From Hyalella azteca (Eukaryota; Arthropoda; Malacostraca; Amphipoda; Hyalellidae), in contig NW_025944327.1 in NCBI RefSeq assembly GCF_000764305.2, positions 310,001-374,000 of the forward strand: a DNA stretch of 64,000 nucleotides, given 5' to 3'. The notes under the pieces were generated by a model. The model did not search any database, was not told where the DNA came from, and saw only the letters and a list, made by a program, of their open reading frames with translations. A program made the position numbers and the translations under genes. Positions 12,401 to 22,178 of the stretch are shown here, piece by piece; the stretch's first letter is position 1; each line of letters opens with the position of its first letter.

Positions 12401-15400
12401 ATTTTACCCTTTGAATAAAAGGAAAGCAACAAAGAGGCTTCTAAGGGTCTTTGTTACGAATTGAGAATTAAAAATTGTCACCAAGGATGTGCAGACCTAA
12501 CTTCAATGAATATTTGTTTAACTCCATACATTTAATTTCATCTGCATTAGTTTTGATAAAAATTGTATTTATTTAGTAGCAAGTCTTGAAGCTGGTAAAC
12601 ATTTTAGCAAGCAACGCAACAACATACATATAATATTGCAGGAAAAACAAACGACTTTCATCTCAATAACAAAATACGATAAATATTTGGAAAGGAAGTT
12701 TTGCTAAGAAGATTCAGACTAGATTTTACAAATCAAGTACATTTAATATTGCAGGAAAAATCTTGGGAAGGAAGTCTCACCAAGATGGTGGAGATCTGTC
12801 TCGGCCGCAGTCGAGAAGTCAAGTGTGTGTCTCACAGACTTGGCGAGACAGATGTTCATGTCAAATGTGTCAACTATGGGCTGCCGTAAGTACTCACTCA
12901 GCGCCTCGTCTCTCAAGTGTGACAAGTCAACCCCGTGAAAACAGTTCTGGTACCTGAAACACATTTAGTTTATAGACATATATAAATGTTGGAGGTCAAA
13001 GCTAACACGCACTATACCTATATTAGTACAAAGTCAACCATGTGAAAACAGTTCTGGTACCTGAAACACATTTAGTTTATAGGCATATATAAATGTTGGA
13101 GTTCAAAGCTAACATGCACTATATATTAGTACAAAGTCAACCACGTGAAAACAGTTCTGGTACCTGAAACACATTTAGTTCATAGACATATATAAATGTT
13201 AGAGGTTAAAGCTAACATGCACTATATATTAGTACTTCAAATAAGCATTAAAGTTAGTAGCCATCTACACACAAAACGCACTAGATTTATTTCAAGTCAG
13301 CAATAGGCAAAATATGAGTAGCTATTGTTAGTGTTGACAGTTTAAATCTGCACATAAATGTAAGCGCATAATGGCATTAGTTAAATCCAAAGCCATCAGC
13401 ATGGACTCAACTTGCATTCGTGGATGCAACTAATAATAACAATAATAATTGTTCACACGCTTAAATAATGTGGAAAAAGAGCTACTTCAAAATACATGAA
13501 AATAAAAGTTAATAAAACATAAAGCTAGAATAAAAATTGACAAAATAAATTAGCCAAAAAAAATCTTACCAGAAATTAGCTTTATTAAGTTGTTCATAAT
13601 AGAGTCCTTCATCACAGAAAGGCGCGACATGGAGGTCTCCTCTGCTAGGGAACATCTTGCCGTTTGGTTTAAGCCACTTTCTGGCATGGATGTAAGTTTC
13701 TAGCATACGTTCGTTGTAGAGCATGTAGCCCATGGGCTCAGAAATGATCACGTCTACAGTGCACGGCAGGTCCACCTCTTCTATTTTCCCTGCTATGACT
13801 TTGATGCGGTTCTGCAGGTTGTTTGACTTAACCAGCGTCTGTGGGAAAAGAATTCATCACTATTTTGTTGCATGATTTCAGGCAAACAAACAACTTCTAT
13901 ACAATGTATGCGTCACTGAAGAAACCAAGCATTAATTTCACATTCACCAAAATCTAATGGAATGTTGAATTATACTATAATATTGAAAAAATTAAACACT
14001 AAAAGAGTATTAATCAAACCTGACAGTGATGCGCCATGCTGGAAGCTTCAACAGCATAGACCATTTTAGCCCCCGCCTGTACAGCGAAGAAGGACAGGAT
14101 GCCAGACCCTGCCCCTACGTCCAGCACGATGCAGTCTTTAAAATCCGACATGTTCGACAAAATGGCTTGCTGGTAAGTGCCGGTTCGGATGTAGTCTTGC
14201 ATCATATTTTGTTGTTGTGATAAGTAACTGTAAAACTACAAGAAAAAGCAGTCAGTTTAACGTAATGGTACCATTCAGGTAATACCCATTTTCTTATTTT
14301 TACTTGGTATAATCAAGATCTATATTGATATTTTACCGATATGGCTGTACGACTTTTGACACAAAAGCAAGAACCATCAATTGTATGTAATTGGGTATCT
14401 AAAGCTTTGGGTATCCTTTCTGTATGACAGATAATAAGTTTGTTCTTTCATTTCACAACCCAGGAATAAAGGGAATGTATTTACTTTCATATTATTTATT
14501 TCATCCCATAAAATATAATAATGGTGCACATATTATAATACAATGATTTGAAAAGAGAAGTTGACGATTTCTAACCTGGAAATATTGGGTTGCACTAGAG
14601 TCATCTGTTCTCTCATTGAAAACAGACGCTTCTTTGCCGACCTTAACCTTATAGATGATTTCATGGAACCTCCTAGCATCTGTTGGAGAAAAATGCACAT
14701 CAAATGAAGCATCAGGAAAATCAGATAAGCACTATGATACATGAATTGAATGACATGAATACAAATTGATCACTGTGAGATATTAGCCAACAGAATTAAG
14801 GAAAATCAATAATTTAGGATCTTAAGCCGGCACAAATTGCAACTAATGAGACATGATTATCTAAACTTAAATAAGCAATAGCTGACCTAGCTAAGACATT
14901 AGTACACAGGGAAGGCAGCAACTACAACTTGAACAGGATGCACACAAGTTTTTGAGGTAGTTTACTTGGTTTATTCAAACAATTATTCAAATGAGTCCAG
15001 ATTTTCTGAGGTATAAGCTCAGTAAGATAAGCAAGTTAGAATGTTTAGTAGGTAGGATGTATCTATGTACATAAAGCTTGCAATGAAGCATATAAAACAT
15101 ACCAGCTGTGGAGGAGAATGTGAGCAGGAGGTCTTCATGGGAAGCAAACACATAAGATTTGGCACCAAATTTGCAGCATTCAGTTTTGTTGTCAACAGGA
15201 ATCTCCACTTCCACATTCCCATCTGAAAAACAATTCTGCCATTAAAAATTAAAATAAGATAAAATAACACACAAGCACCCAAATTTAAAGTGTAGACTAA
15301 ATAAATATAACTTAGCATGAATTTATATAGGGAAGATTGCAAGAGCAACGTTGCCAGGTTCAGTTTTCAATTACAGTTTTAGCCTTCACTCCTTTCCCTT

Positions 15401-18400
15401 AAGGGTCAAAGTCCAGAAATCTTCAAAAAAATATTGTATTCTGTCCTCACATGCTCAAGCTCCAAAAAACAGTAGTTTTAAATATAGCCAAAAATTTTTT
15501 TCACTCCACCTTAACAGGAGTATACCAACTGAAGCTCAAATCTTAGATTAACCTTGCAGTAAACGAGAAATTGACGAGGTTTTCAGGCCATAAATGAGTC
15601 AGAAAAACTTTCTGAATTCAAACAAAGGCAAAACATAAAAAGAAAATCCAACAGCAGAAGAAAAAGAAGAGGGAATTTTGATCAGAGCTTGTTCACCACA
15701 ATGAGGCATTCATCAATTTGGTTGGTAAATATGTTGAAATGTAGTGCCAGAGATATTTTTTTAGTATGAGAAATTGTTTTTTTATCACTTTTTCCTCCAA
15801 ACAGTCTAATTTCCGAATAGCTCTCATAAAATGATGTAAATGGGAATGAGATAATCCAACATTCTATTCTAATGTAATTCCAATACAGTTCTTCTTATCT
15901 AGGTACTAACAGAATATAAAATTTCATTACTATCTCCGCCAATCAGGAGTACCAGACAACATTTTCCAAAAGCAGCAGGTAAACATGATAGTTTCAGGAA
16001 TTATTTTTGAAAATCTTGGGCAAAAATTTGCTTTTTCTCAATTTTTCACTGAAAAAATTGAGGAAGGCCCATAGGAACATGCAAAATTATCAGCAATCAC
16101 AGGTGTTTTTATCACATTTTCTCATTCATGGAAAAAATGCACTATTGTGCTTGCCATGTCCGTCTATCCATCCATCTGTCTGTCTTTCCGTCTGTGACCA
16201 TATTATTGTCAACAAGAAAATGTGCTCTGTCCAGGGTTGGCAATGATTAATTCAAAATGATTAAATCATGTGATTAAATCACTTGATTTTTTTATAAAAA
16301 AAATCATGATTTTTTTGATTTTTTAGATTTTTTTGATTTATTTGATTTTTTCATATATTTAAGTATATTGAGTGGCAGTCTTTAATTTATATTGAGGTAT
16401 TGTTTATTCATGGTTTAGTATAAATGTACTATGAATGACAAATTGGTATATAAAATTGTTGCCTTTAGTGTGTATTAGGTTCCAATGAATTGAATGTTTT
16501 TGGTACAGAGGCATTAAGTGTACAATAAATTGTATGTAGCTAGCAGCTTAGCTAATTCTTATAACATACAAGGCTATAAATAGTCTTTAACTATTTGACT
16601 ACTTGTTATATATTGATTACAATATACAATTTAAATGTGTTAGATAGCTTATACAAGGTGGGGCAGAACTGATTTAACAGTTCTGAGGCAAAATAAAAGA
16701 GTAATGGAGGTACATAAATAATAAAGTTTATTTTCCTCAAGATTAGCATAACATACCATTTAAAATACTTAGGTTTTGAAAACAATATCAGGAAGATGGG
16801 GTTTGTTAGCTGCATCACACTGTTGGAGTCGTTCTCGGAAGTTTTCTATAGCACGTTCACACATATGGCGAGGTATGGCCATAACCTCTCCTGCAATAAT
16901 CCGTTCCCTTAGCTGTGATAGGGTATGAGGGCGACTTCTAAACCCCTTTCTTTTAGATGTCCCCAAAGAAAGAAATTGCAAATGCTCAAATCAGGTGACC
17001 TCGCAGGCAACTGTAAATCACCCCTCAGAGTCTGGGAACATGCATTTAAAAACATTGAGTGACATTCGGGCTGTGTGAGCTGTAGCTCCATCCTGCTGGA
17101 ACCACACGTCTCCCAATGCTTCATTTTCAACAATGTGTTTGTCCATCATGGGCTGCAAGAAATTTTGCAACATTGCAGCATAGCAATTGGAATTCACTGT
17201 TACGGTTACTCATTACTCTGAGAACGACTCCAACAGTGTATTGCAGCTAATGGCCACCATCTTCCAGGTATTGTTTTCAAAACATAAGTATTCTAAATGA
17301 TATGTTATGCTAACCTCTAGGAAAATAAACTTTCTTCTTTATGTACCTCCATTACTCTTTTATTTTACCTCAAAACTGTTCAATTGGTTCTCTCCCACCC
17401 TGTATATTGAGAGGTTGAGATTGTATTGACCTTTTAGGCAATTAGAAAGATTTTCACCCTAATACGAGTACCTATTCTAATTAAAATTTTTAATTTCAAT
17501 CTTTAAATATGTGAATTTAGATCTAGAAACAAAACAATTACAATTATAAGACTATATATAAAATAATTAAAAGCAGTGAATGGATATAAAATATTTGAAT
17601 TGTGCACATGTTTATTTCAAACAGTATTAGATTTTCTCATAACTTAAGTCTCGTTTCAAGTCGAATGAGATTTGGTTGGTTATCGTTCAGTTTATGTTTA
17701 GTATTGGTTTATTGGTCTGAATTAAATGGGAACATTGCAGTCAGTCACTCAGTCACTAATAGTTGGTGTGTATAAAGGGTAGAGTCTGGTAGATTTATAG
17801 GACATAAAACTAGTAGATCTATTAATAGTGCTGTGCACTGTGCTATCAGCTACCTATCTGTTATGTGACTCTTCTATGTTTAGAAGATATGCATTCCTGA
17901 AGTGTTTTTGTATATTGAAGCCAGTTAAATGGTCAATATTTAGCTCATTACCTTGCTCCATACAAACTTTACAAAGCTAATGGATTGACTTACCAATAAT
18001 TGCTTACCCAAAAATCCCTAAGTGGTAAAACTCAGTTTGGCCTGTTGGCCATTATTGAAGGCAATAAGTGCCCTTTTTAGCCATCCATTATGATCCATAT
18101 ACTGTTATTTTTAGTAGGCTAATTGCAACATAAAAAATAACACTTCAAAAGGACAGAAAAGTTGAAAAAATCCAAAAAATCAAATAAATCAAAAAATCAT
18201 GAAAAAATCAAATAAATCATTGATTTTTGATTTTTTTTGATTTTTTTAAAAAAATCAATAAAATCACCAACCCTGGCCCTGTCATTCACTGCAGTGAGTA
18301 CCAAGTCATATTTTTTGTCTCATTCGTGGATGGCTTCTGCTTGGTTTTACACAATGGAATCTAAGCCCTTGACTCCATTCTGGATCATCAGACAGAAGCC

Positions 18401-21400
18401 ATTAGCAAAGGAGACAGGAAAACCTGCGCTTTCAGTCCTATTTGGAATATTGGGCAGATGTTCCTTAAAATCATGGGTTAAACAGAATTGTTTCATCAGC
18501 AATTATTGTGGATAAAAATAGATCATTTTTCTTCTCTCACACAGAAGAAATTGGAAAAAGGCCTTAGGACTGGGTGGAATTGGACGGATCCACAGACATT
18601 TTTGGCAGATACACAGGTGGCTCCTGCCCAATATTCCCACGAGGTGCCTGTACATGGAGACAGTACTGGCCACCAGTTGATCTGCCACTTGAACTGTCAT
18701 GCTACTAGCCTTGTGTATAGGGGCTCAGCTGCTTCAGTGGCATGTGCCAAGACCCAGCTGAGAGGAGCAACCATGTTTTCTTTGCTGAGAAGTGGCCAGT
18801 TGGGCTAAATTCAGCCATGATGAGAGCATCTGTGCCGCTCTTGTTAAGCATCTTGGGTCAAGTGAATCATGGCTTGTTGAAATGAGAATGGTTCTAAAAA
18901 GAACCCAACAATGTGAAGTCCAGACAATATTTCATTGTTCTTGGCGATGAAGAGGGCCGCAGAACATTAGCTGTATTGTAATTTGTATCATAGTGCATTT
19001 TCTTACTTCTAGGTCATGCCTCCTAATATCATCTGGTTTTCTCCCTTAGAAGGAGTGGTTTAAATTTTGTTTTGTTATTAATAATGTGTGTGTTTCTTCT
19101 GTGTTTGTTTCAGACATATATCTTTGTTATTGGCTTTACCAATACATGTGTCCAGTATTGCCAGTAAAAAAGAGTCTACCTTTAACATGCACCAGCATGG
19201 TCATGCTTGAACTTGTGCCTATCTGCACCTGATTGTCTATCAATGTCTGCATCCATTGCCTGAATTCCAATTTACCTTGAAGTGATTGTCAACCTAATCC
19301 TGCTTGCCAAACTGCCGATACTCTGGTTCTTCCACATACTCCTGTTTCCTAAGAAACTTCAACGCTCCTTAAGGGTGAGTTGCAGTGAACTGGTAATATG
19401 ATGCATTAATTTCCTGTCCTACCCATTTTCATGCTTTAACTAAATTGCACCCAATTTGGCTTATGATCTTGGTAAATCTTTGGTTGCTATTACAGTTAGT
19501 GAGTGTTTCTTTGCTTTGAGTGTTTACATTTCGACATTTGCATTACAGCATTAAGTCTTGTGTTATGCTTTGTGTTCCCTTTTGCTATGCTGTATGGAGT
19601 ACTTGTCCTGCTTCTTGCTGAAGCTTAATACCTGCTTGATAAATTCAATCTCAATCATAACTTTATTCAATTGAAGTATGAGTCCTCTTTATTTGCCATA
19701 AAAGGCAATGGACTCAAGATGTGTATTTGTTAATTTGATAGGAGCAGTCGGTGTGGGACCCAGCTGCCAAGCTGTTGTGGAGATCGGAAGTCCCTGACTG
19801 CAAGTTCGTGACCTTCCTCTCCTGAGTACCATCACTTCATTAACCTGAACTCCTTGAAGAGTGCAGTGCTCATGCTCATATATATTGTACCAAATTGTAT
19901 GATACCCTAATTGACTACATAATTGACCATTCATATCAAGCCAACTCATTAGCTGTTTCTATGTGCTTTTCATGGTCTCCTAGTTAGGGTAGATAATTGC
20001 ATAGTGTTAGGAGCCTATGCATCTTGTTGACTGCATTGATTGGGACCATGACTTGAATGAGTGCTTGAAATAACCTGACTTCACCAGTCCAGAGCCTTAC
20101 TTTGACTAGATAATGTGAATGTGATTAAAAAAATAGTTTAGTTACATTAATGTTAGGTGGTATTTGGGCAGAGTTAGTTGCTCGGCTGTCCAGGTTGTGC
20201 CAGCTGTTTATTCATGCCTCTTTGAATCTTGCCGTTCCTGACGTTCTAGATTGAACTAAACCTGGATGGTTTCAGACTAGAAGTAGTTTAAGTGTTATCT
20301 TGTTTGTTTGCGTTCAAACCAAAACTATGTTCAAATACTTGCAGTCAAGTAGTCTCATACCATTTTTTGACTCAAGTATTGTAGACTGAAAGATCCTATG
20401 CTTAAGTAGGATAGAAGCCAAGCCTTTGTGAATGTTTAGGAACCTTAATTCATGTACCCTGTGCCATTCCCAGTATCTTTTTTTTGTTCACTACAAAGCA
20501 TAGTGAGTATCTTGCTGTTTCCCAGTACTCAAGGTTTCTGGTTCTCTGGCGGTGCACCTTCTGGAGGCTCTTGCGGTCAGTGACATCTCGGTATTCTGGC
20601 TACTAGATCGGTGAGTACAAAGAGGTGTGTGCCTGGGGGTGTGTGCCTGTGTATGACTGCAAAGTTGGCCAGAAGTGATCTACCAAACATGTCTTCTGGC
20701 TATGCTCCAGGAGTGATCCTGGGACCTGGTAAAGTATCCTGCAGGTGTACTGCTCTATTCTCCGGAAATCAAGCCGATACTCACTGTTTTGTTGATGAAT
20801 CTGAAATTTTGGTTTTCTTTTTATAATTAGCTCATATTGTGGCAATGACTATTTTACAAAGCTAAATCTTTAGTATTAGAACCACTACCTCTAATCAAAA
20901 TCATTTTGTGAAGCAATTGCTTCACTAAAAATTGCGAGACACAATAGCTAGCTTATTGCCTAGCTACACAGAAAAAAATAGAGTTTTAGATTTAATACTA
21001 GCTACCTACAAACCTACAATGACTGCAGTGAGTGCAGTCCCAACCATAGTGGCAAAGCAGAGATTTTTTGGAATCCGTTCATTTTTAATTTCCTCATTTA
21101 TTCAAGATCTAAACCAATTTCTTATGTATGATGATGCTGGTTGCTGGTATCCATGATACTTTACTGGTCTACTTATAGGCATAGTGACAAAGCAGAGAGT
21201 TTTTTAGACTCTCCCTCAAGTTCATTTTTGAGTCCTATAAGTAGACTAGTAAAGTATCATGGATACCAGCATTATCATACTTAAGAAATTTAGTTAAATC
21301 TTGAGTTATTGAGGAAATTAAAAATGAACTGATTCCAAAATAGCTCTGGTTTGCCACTATGCTTATAGGACTCAAAAATGAACTTGAGGGAGAGTCTAAA

Positions 21401-22178
21401 AAACTCTCTGCTTTGCCACTATGGCTCCCAACTCCCAACTTCCCAAGAACTTCATACCTAGTTCATACACATCTCTCACCGAGTCACTATCACTCTCCTA
21501 CTTTCAAATTTCACAGCCTAGTTTAGGTACATAGCAGCATAGTACTAATAGTAGCATATTTCAGAAACAATTAACTTGTTTAAAACTAGGGTCTAGGTAG
21601 GAGGCTAGGATTCTGATTAGGTAACAGAAATGACAAAAAATTGCTTCAAGACTTAAAAACAGAACAAAAAGTTTTTTTCTTTGCAGATTTGAGTTTGATA
21701 AAATCATGACTTGATAAATTAAAATGCCACTCATCAAGAAGATAATTTCCAGACTGAAATTGCTAAGTCAATCGACCCATTTTTAACTGTAAAAAATTTC
21801 ATCAGGCTATAAATTCAAGAATCGAAGAAGCCTTTTCTACTTCAGGTAAGAATACTAAAATATTTCAAAAAATATAACAATAAACTCGGCAATAGCGTCA
21901 GTCTTCAACATTTAGCTATAAGAACTTAGGAAATCGGCATCGTCCAGGTCATATGAACATGGGTTTCGCGGCACAAAGCCACCGGACGCATGCCGAGTAT
22001 TGTTAACATAATAGAGCAGAGGTTAACTCTAACACATACCTTTACTAATTTTGCAAGATAATCCATGAGGATCATATTCTATAGACACACTGACTGGAAC
22101 ATTATATTTTAATCTTTTGTCCCCTTCAGAATTAAAAATATGCACAGAAACGTGCTCAAATAATCGTGCGGCCGCCAT
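312..22178 (-). CDS. CARM1: CARM1/PRMT4 arginine methyltransferase, complete gene, 13 coding exons
   Basis: Type I protein arginine methyltransferase. The family transfers methyl groups from S-adenosylmethionine to arginines of histone H3 and coactivators in the nucleus. Coding exons in gene order: 22178-22040, 15222-15103, 14679-14576, 14235-14020, 13838-13570, 12953-12781, 11889-11750, 11172-11090, 10446-10357, 8812-8715, 7872-7792, 1788-1622, 434-312. All borders are GT/AG and phases agree, giving 600 residues plus stop (human CARM1 is 608). An N-terminal PH-like region covers about residues 1-110. SAM motif I is VLDVGAGSG (158-166), the double-E loop is [11 protein letters not shown] (E227, E236), and the THW loop is 383-385. 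The start is the first ATG after an in-frame TGA 42 bases upstream, in a strong context (A at -3, G at +4). I see no frameshift or missing catalytic residue. Several exon borders are duplicated in the neighbouring introns. Confidence 0.96.
553..900 (+). mobile_element. Dispersed repeat copy 1, retroposon 5' module
   Basis: The first 180 or so bases match the inverted copy at 24600-24815. They begin with a 10-bp stem, ACTTCTGACG/CGTCAGAAGT (around 570-601), conserved in both copies. After about position 735 the two copies share nothing obvious. This one continues into a GC-rich tract ending in a hairpin at 860-889. It lies in CARM1 intron 12, antisense to the gene. No reverse transcriptase is visible; family unknown. 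Confidence 0.7.
860..889. other. GC-rich perfect hairpin, 11-bp stem
   Basis: CCCCGCCTCGC (860-870), an 8-base loop, then GCGAGGCGGGG (879-889), at the end of dispersed repeat copy 1. Most likely a structural part of that element. Confidence 0.8.
1126..1418. repeat. About 22-bp minisatellite in CARM1 intron 12
   Basis: Around thirteen copies of CACCTGTCTGATCACCGTCACG with point changes. The core CACCTGTCTG is also found exactly at the exon 12/intron 12 junction (1620-1629), where CAC is the donor and CTGTCTG the exon end. It may therefore derive from that border; a 10-base match could also be chance. Confidence 0.85.
1622..1788 (-). CDS. CARM1: CARM1 exon 12 (residues 505-560)
   Basis: An alanine-rich segment, [15 protein letters not shown], ending LQHLVNHRQ. 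It is GC-rich in an AT-rich intron. Acceptor GTGGCAG, donor CAG|GTGAGT. It is in phase with exons 11 and 13, and its length brings the frame to phase 0 as exon 13 requires. The flanking introns are 6.0 kb and 1.2 kb. Confidence 0.82.
5885..6017 (-). other. GC-rich exon-like block in CARM1 intron 11
   Basis: A short GC-rich island behind a good acceptor (TTTCATTTCAG, ending near 6000). Spliced from exon 11 in phase it would add seven codons (DEYAEWR) and a TAG, giving a shortened C-terminus. In another frame it stays open ([20 protein letters not shown]). No good donor follows it. It may be an alternative terminal exon or simply a GC-rich repeat. Confidence 0.3.
6036..6727. repeat. 38-43-bp minisatellite in CARM1 intron 11
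   Basis: About seventeen copies built on TGGTAACAATATAGTGACAC plus AATCAGCACCTATACAACAACC, with deletions and point changes. It starts directly next to the GC-rich block at 5885-6017. Confidence 0.92.
7792..7872 (-). CDS. CARM1: CARM1 exon 11 (residues 478-504)
   Basis: Encodes [19 protein letters not shown], then GASLITLG, in the C-terminal region that is poorly conserved between phyla. Acceptor TGTGCAG, donor CTCG|GTGAGT. Support comes from consistent phase with exons 10 and 12 and from higher GC than its surroundings. Confidence 0.82.
8572..8625 (-). repeat. Isolated partial copy of the CARM1 exon 10 3' edge with donor
   Basis: About 45 bases matching the end of exon 10 and the first bases of intron 10. 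The donor GTTAGTT is intact at 8588-8582. Differences from the true exon are few (for example GGCGCC in place of AGCACC). It ends abruptly within the exon-derived part. Confidence 0.85.
8715..8812 (-). CDS. CARM1: CARM1 exon 10 (residues 445-477)
   Basis: Encodes [20 protein letters not shown], matching human [20 protein letters not shown], at the start of the C-terminal transactivation region. Acceptor CGGCAG, donor CAGG|GTTAGT. One diverged copy of the 3' edge with its donor lies 126 bases downstream. Confidence 0.93.
9775..10376 (-). repeat. 48-bp array made of the CARM1 exon 9 end plus donor
   Basis: About twelve units of 48 bases in intron 9. The unit, read on the minus strand, is CTTAAGAACCCTTACTTTAG (the exon 9 end) followed by GTGAGTGCCAGAACC and a linker. 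The copy next to the exon is the true junction. Some copies keep GTGAGT, others have lost it. The 48-base period keeps one frame open for 134 codons, but that frame is not the exon's. Confidence 0.93.
10357..10446 (-). CDS. CARM1: CARM1 exon 9 (residues 415-444)
   Basis: Encodes [14 protein letters not shown] and ends LDLKNPYFR (human LLDLKNPFFR). Donor TTTAG|GTGAGT. In-frame read-through would meet TGA in the first intron codon. The last 20 or so bases plus the donor form the unit of the 48-bp array immediately downstream. Confidence 0.95.
11090..11172 (-). CDS. CARM1: CARM1 exon 8 (residues 388-415)
   Basis: Encodes [17 protein letters not shown], then LIANRR, aligning with human VRCLFQSPLFAKAGDTL and LIANKRQ. 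Acceptor CTTGCAG, donor AG|GTAAGG. No boundary repeats here. Confidence 0.95.
11575..11760 (-). repeat. 35-bp array made of the CARM1 exon 7 end plus donor
   Basis: Four further copies of TGGTATCAG|GTGAGG plus a linker follow the true exon 7 junction at exact 35-base steps. They keep the donor; the outermost is slightly changed. Use of the next donor would shift the frame (35 is not a multiple of three). Confidence 0.93.
11750..11889 (-). CDS. CARM1: CARM1 exon 7, THW loop (residues 341-387)
   Basis: Encodes [20 protein letters not shown] and ends [13 protein letters not shown], nearly identical to human CARM1; THW is residues 383-385. Acceptor TTTAAAG, donor CAG|GTGAGG. The 3' edge and donor are repeated at 35-base intervals in the following intron. 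Confidence 0.97.
12781..12953 (-). CDS. CARM1: CARM1 exon 6 (residues 283-340)
   Basis: Encodes [17 protein letters not shown], then [14 protein letters not shown], matching human YQPSFHGVDLSALRGAA and FRQPVVDTFDIRI. Acceptor TTTCAG, donor CTTG|GTGAGA. The first 30 or so bases and the acceptor are present twice more upstream in the intron (see the repeat at 12917). Confidence 0.96.
12917..13240 (-). repeat. About 105-bp tandem array carrying the CARM1 exon 6 acceptor and 5' edge
   Basis: Three copies. The gene-proximal one holds the true acceptor (exon starts at 12953); two more lie upstream with equivalent borders at 13060 and 13163. Each extra copy keeps TTTCAG|GTACCAGAACTG and then about 20 further exon bases before the homology to the exon stops. 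Copies differ at several positions. Confidence 0.93.
13570..13838 (-). CDS. CARM1: CARM1 exon 5, double-E loop (residues 194-283)
   Basis: Encodes the [15 protein letters not shown] double-E loop (E227 and E236 hold the substrate arginine in this family), followed by [11 protein letters not shown] and ending ANFW. The last codon is split TG|G with exon 6. Acceptor TCCCACAG, donor TG|GTAAGA. Confidence 0.97.
14020..14235 (-). CDS. CARM1: CARM1 exon 4, SAM-binding motif I (residues 122-193)
   Basis: Starts [15 protein letters not shown] and contains [15 protein letters not shown], the S-adenosylmethionine motif I. The acidic residue after strand 2 is in YAVEAS (E184). The human sequence has FYGYLSQQQ, so the glycine there is serine in this protein. 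Acceptor TTGTAG, donor CAG|GTTTGA. Confidence 0.97.
14576..14679 (-). CDS. CARM1: CARM1 exon 3 (residues 87-121)
   Basis: Encodes [18 protein letters not shown], matching the human SVFSERTEESSAVQYFQ block that links the PH-like domain to the catalytic core. Acceptor CCAACAG, donor CAG|GTTAGA, ending in phase 0. Confidence 0.96.
15103..15222 (-). CDS. CARM1: CARM1 exon 2 (residues 47-86)
   Basis: Encodes [19 protein letters not shown] and then [15 protein letters not shown]. This aligns with the human CARM1 PH-like domain segment containing ETECSRVGKQSF. Acceptor TTTTCAG and donor G|GTATGT. Phase 1 at both ends. Confidence 0.93.
16650..17405 (-). mobile_element. Tc1/mariner-type element remnant nested in the hAT element
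   Basis: Inverted ends of about 185 bases (16651-16836 against 17222-17404) starting TATACAAGGTGGG / TATACAGGGTGGG, consistent with insertion at TA. The minus-strand interior encodes the C-terminal half of a DDE transposase: [13 protein letters not shown] (second Asp) and [19 protein letters not shown] (third Asp), then [10 protein letters not shown] and a final IVFKT. It is broken by stops and frame changes, and the N-terminal half is missing. The long right end includes an inverted copy of the 3' coding end, so the terminal repeats were enlarged by rearrangement. Confidence 0.85.
16770..17200 (-). pseudogene. Broken DDE transposase (Tc1/mariner superfamily), C-terminal half
   Basis: Reading on the minus strand from about 17200, [10 protein letters not shown] occurs near 17100, followed by a stop near 17025. 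The [13 protein letters not shown] motif is in a second frame near 17000, and [12 protein letters not shown] to IVFKT in a third stretch ending near 16772. At least two frame disruptions and no N-terminal DNA-binding part: non-functional. Confidence 0.85.
21040..21423. repeat. Interleaved inverted repeats, order A-B-A'-B'
   Basis: Segment A (about 21040-21178) is inverted as A' (about 21237-21362), and segment B (about 21178-21240) is inverted as B' (21361-21423). Arms are around 90% alike, with a 7-base duplication (TTGCTGG) in A. Both B copies retain GAGAGTTTTTTAGACTCTCC. Because the arms interleave, a transcript could form either hairpin but not both fully. Confidence 0.85.
22040..22178 (-). 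CDS. CARM1: CARM1 exon 1 (start codon, residues 1-46)
   Basis: Begins [15 protein letters not shown] and ends at AAAG|GTATGT, leaving one base of the next codon. The donor is a consensus type. The phase fits exon 2, which lies 6.8 kb away. The N-terminus is short compared with the alanine/glycine-rich vertebrate one. The sequence belongs to the start of the PH-like N-terminal domain; identity here rests on splicing phase and position more than on similarity. Confidence 0.85.

Larger units (their letters stand above)
16232..18275. mobile_element. hAT-type DNA transposon, non-autonomous, 2.0 kb
   Basis: Ends are inverted: CAGGGTTGG at the left (16232) and CCAACCCTG at the right (18275), each followed inwards by 80-100 bases rich in GATTTTTT/AAAAAATC. 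Flanks are an 8-base direct repeat with one mismatch, GCTCTGTC (16224-16231) and GCCCTGTC (18276-18283). An 8-bp target duplication with CAGGG ends is typical of hAT elements. No hAT transposase frame is visible. A Tc1/mariner-like element sits inside. Confidence 0.85.
15223..22039. other. CARM1 intron 1 (6.8 kb)
   Basis: Contains the nested transposons at 16232-18275 and the inverted repeats at 21040-21423. Positions 18290-21000 are less AT-rich than the surroundings, with several short frames on both strands that resemble no family I recognise. They may be an old element. Confidence 0.75.

Noticed and set aside
18237..18808. Plus-strand frames of 92 and 106 codons downstream of the hAT element
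   Set aside because: No recognisable domain on either strand. The first begins inside the transposon end.
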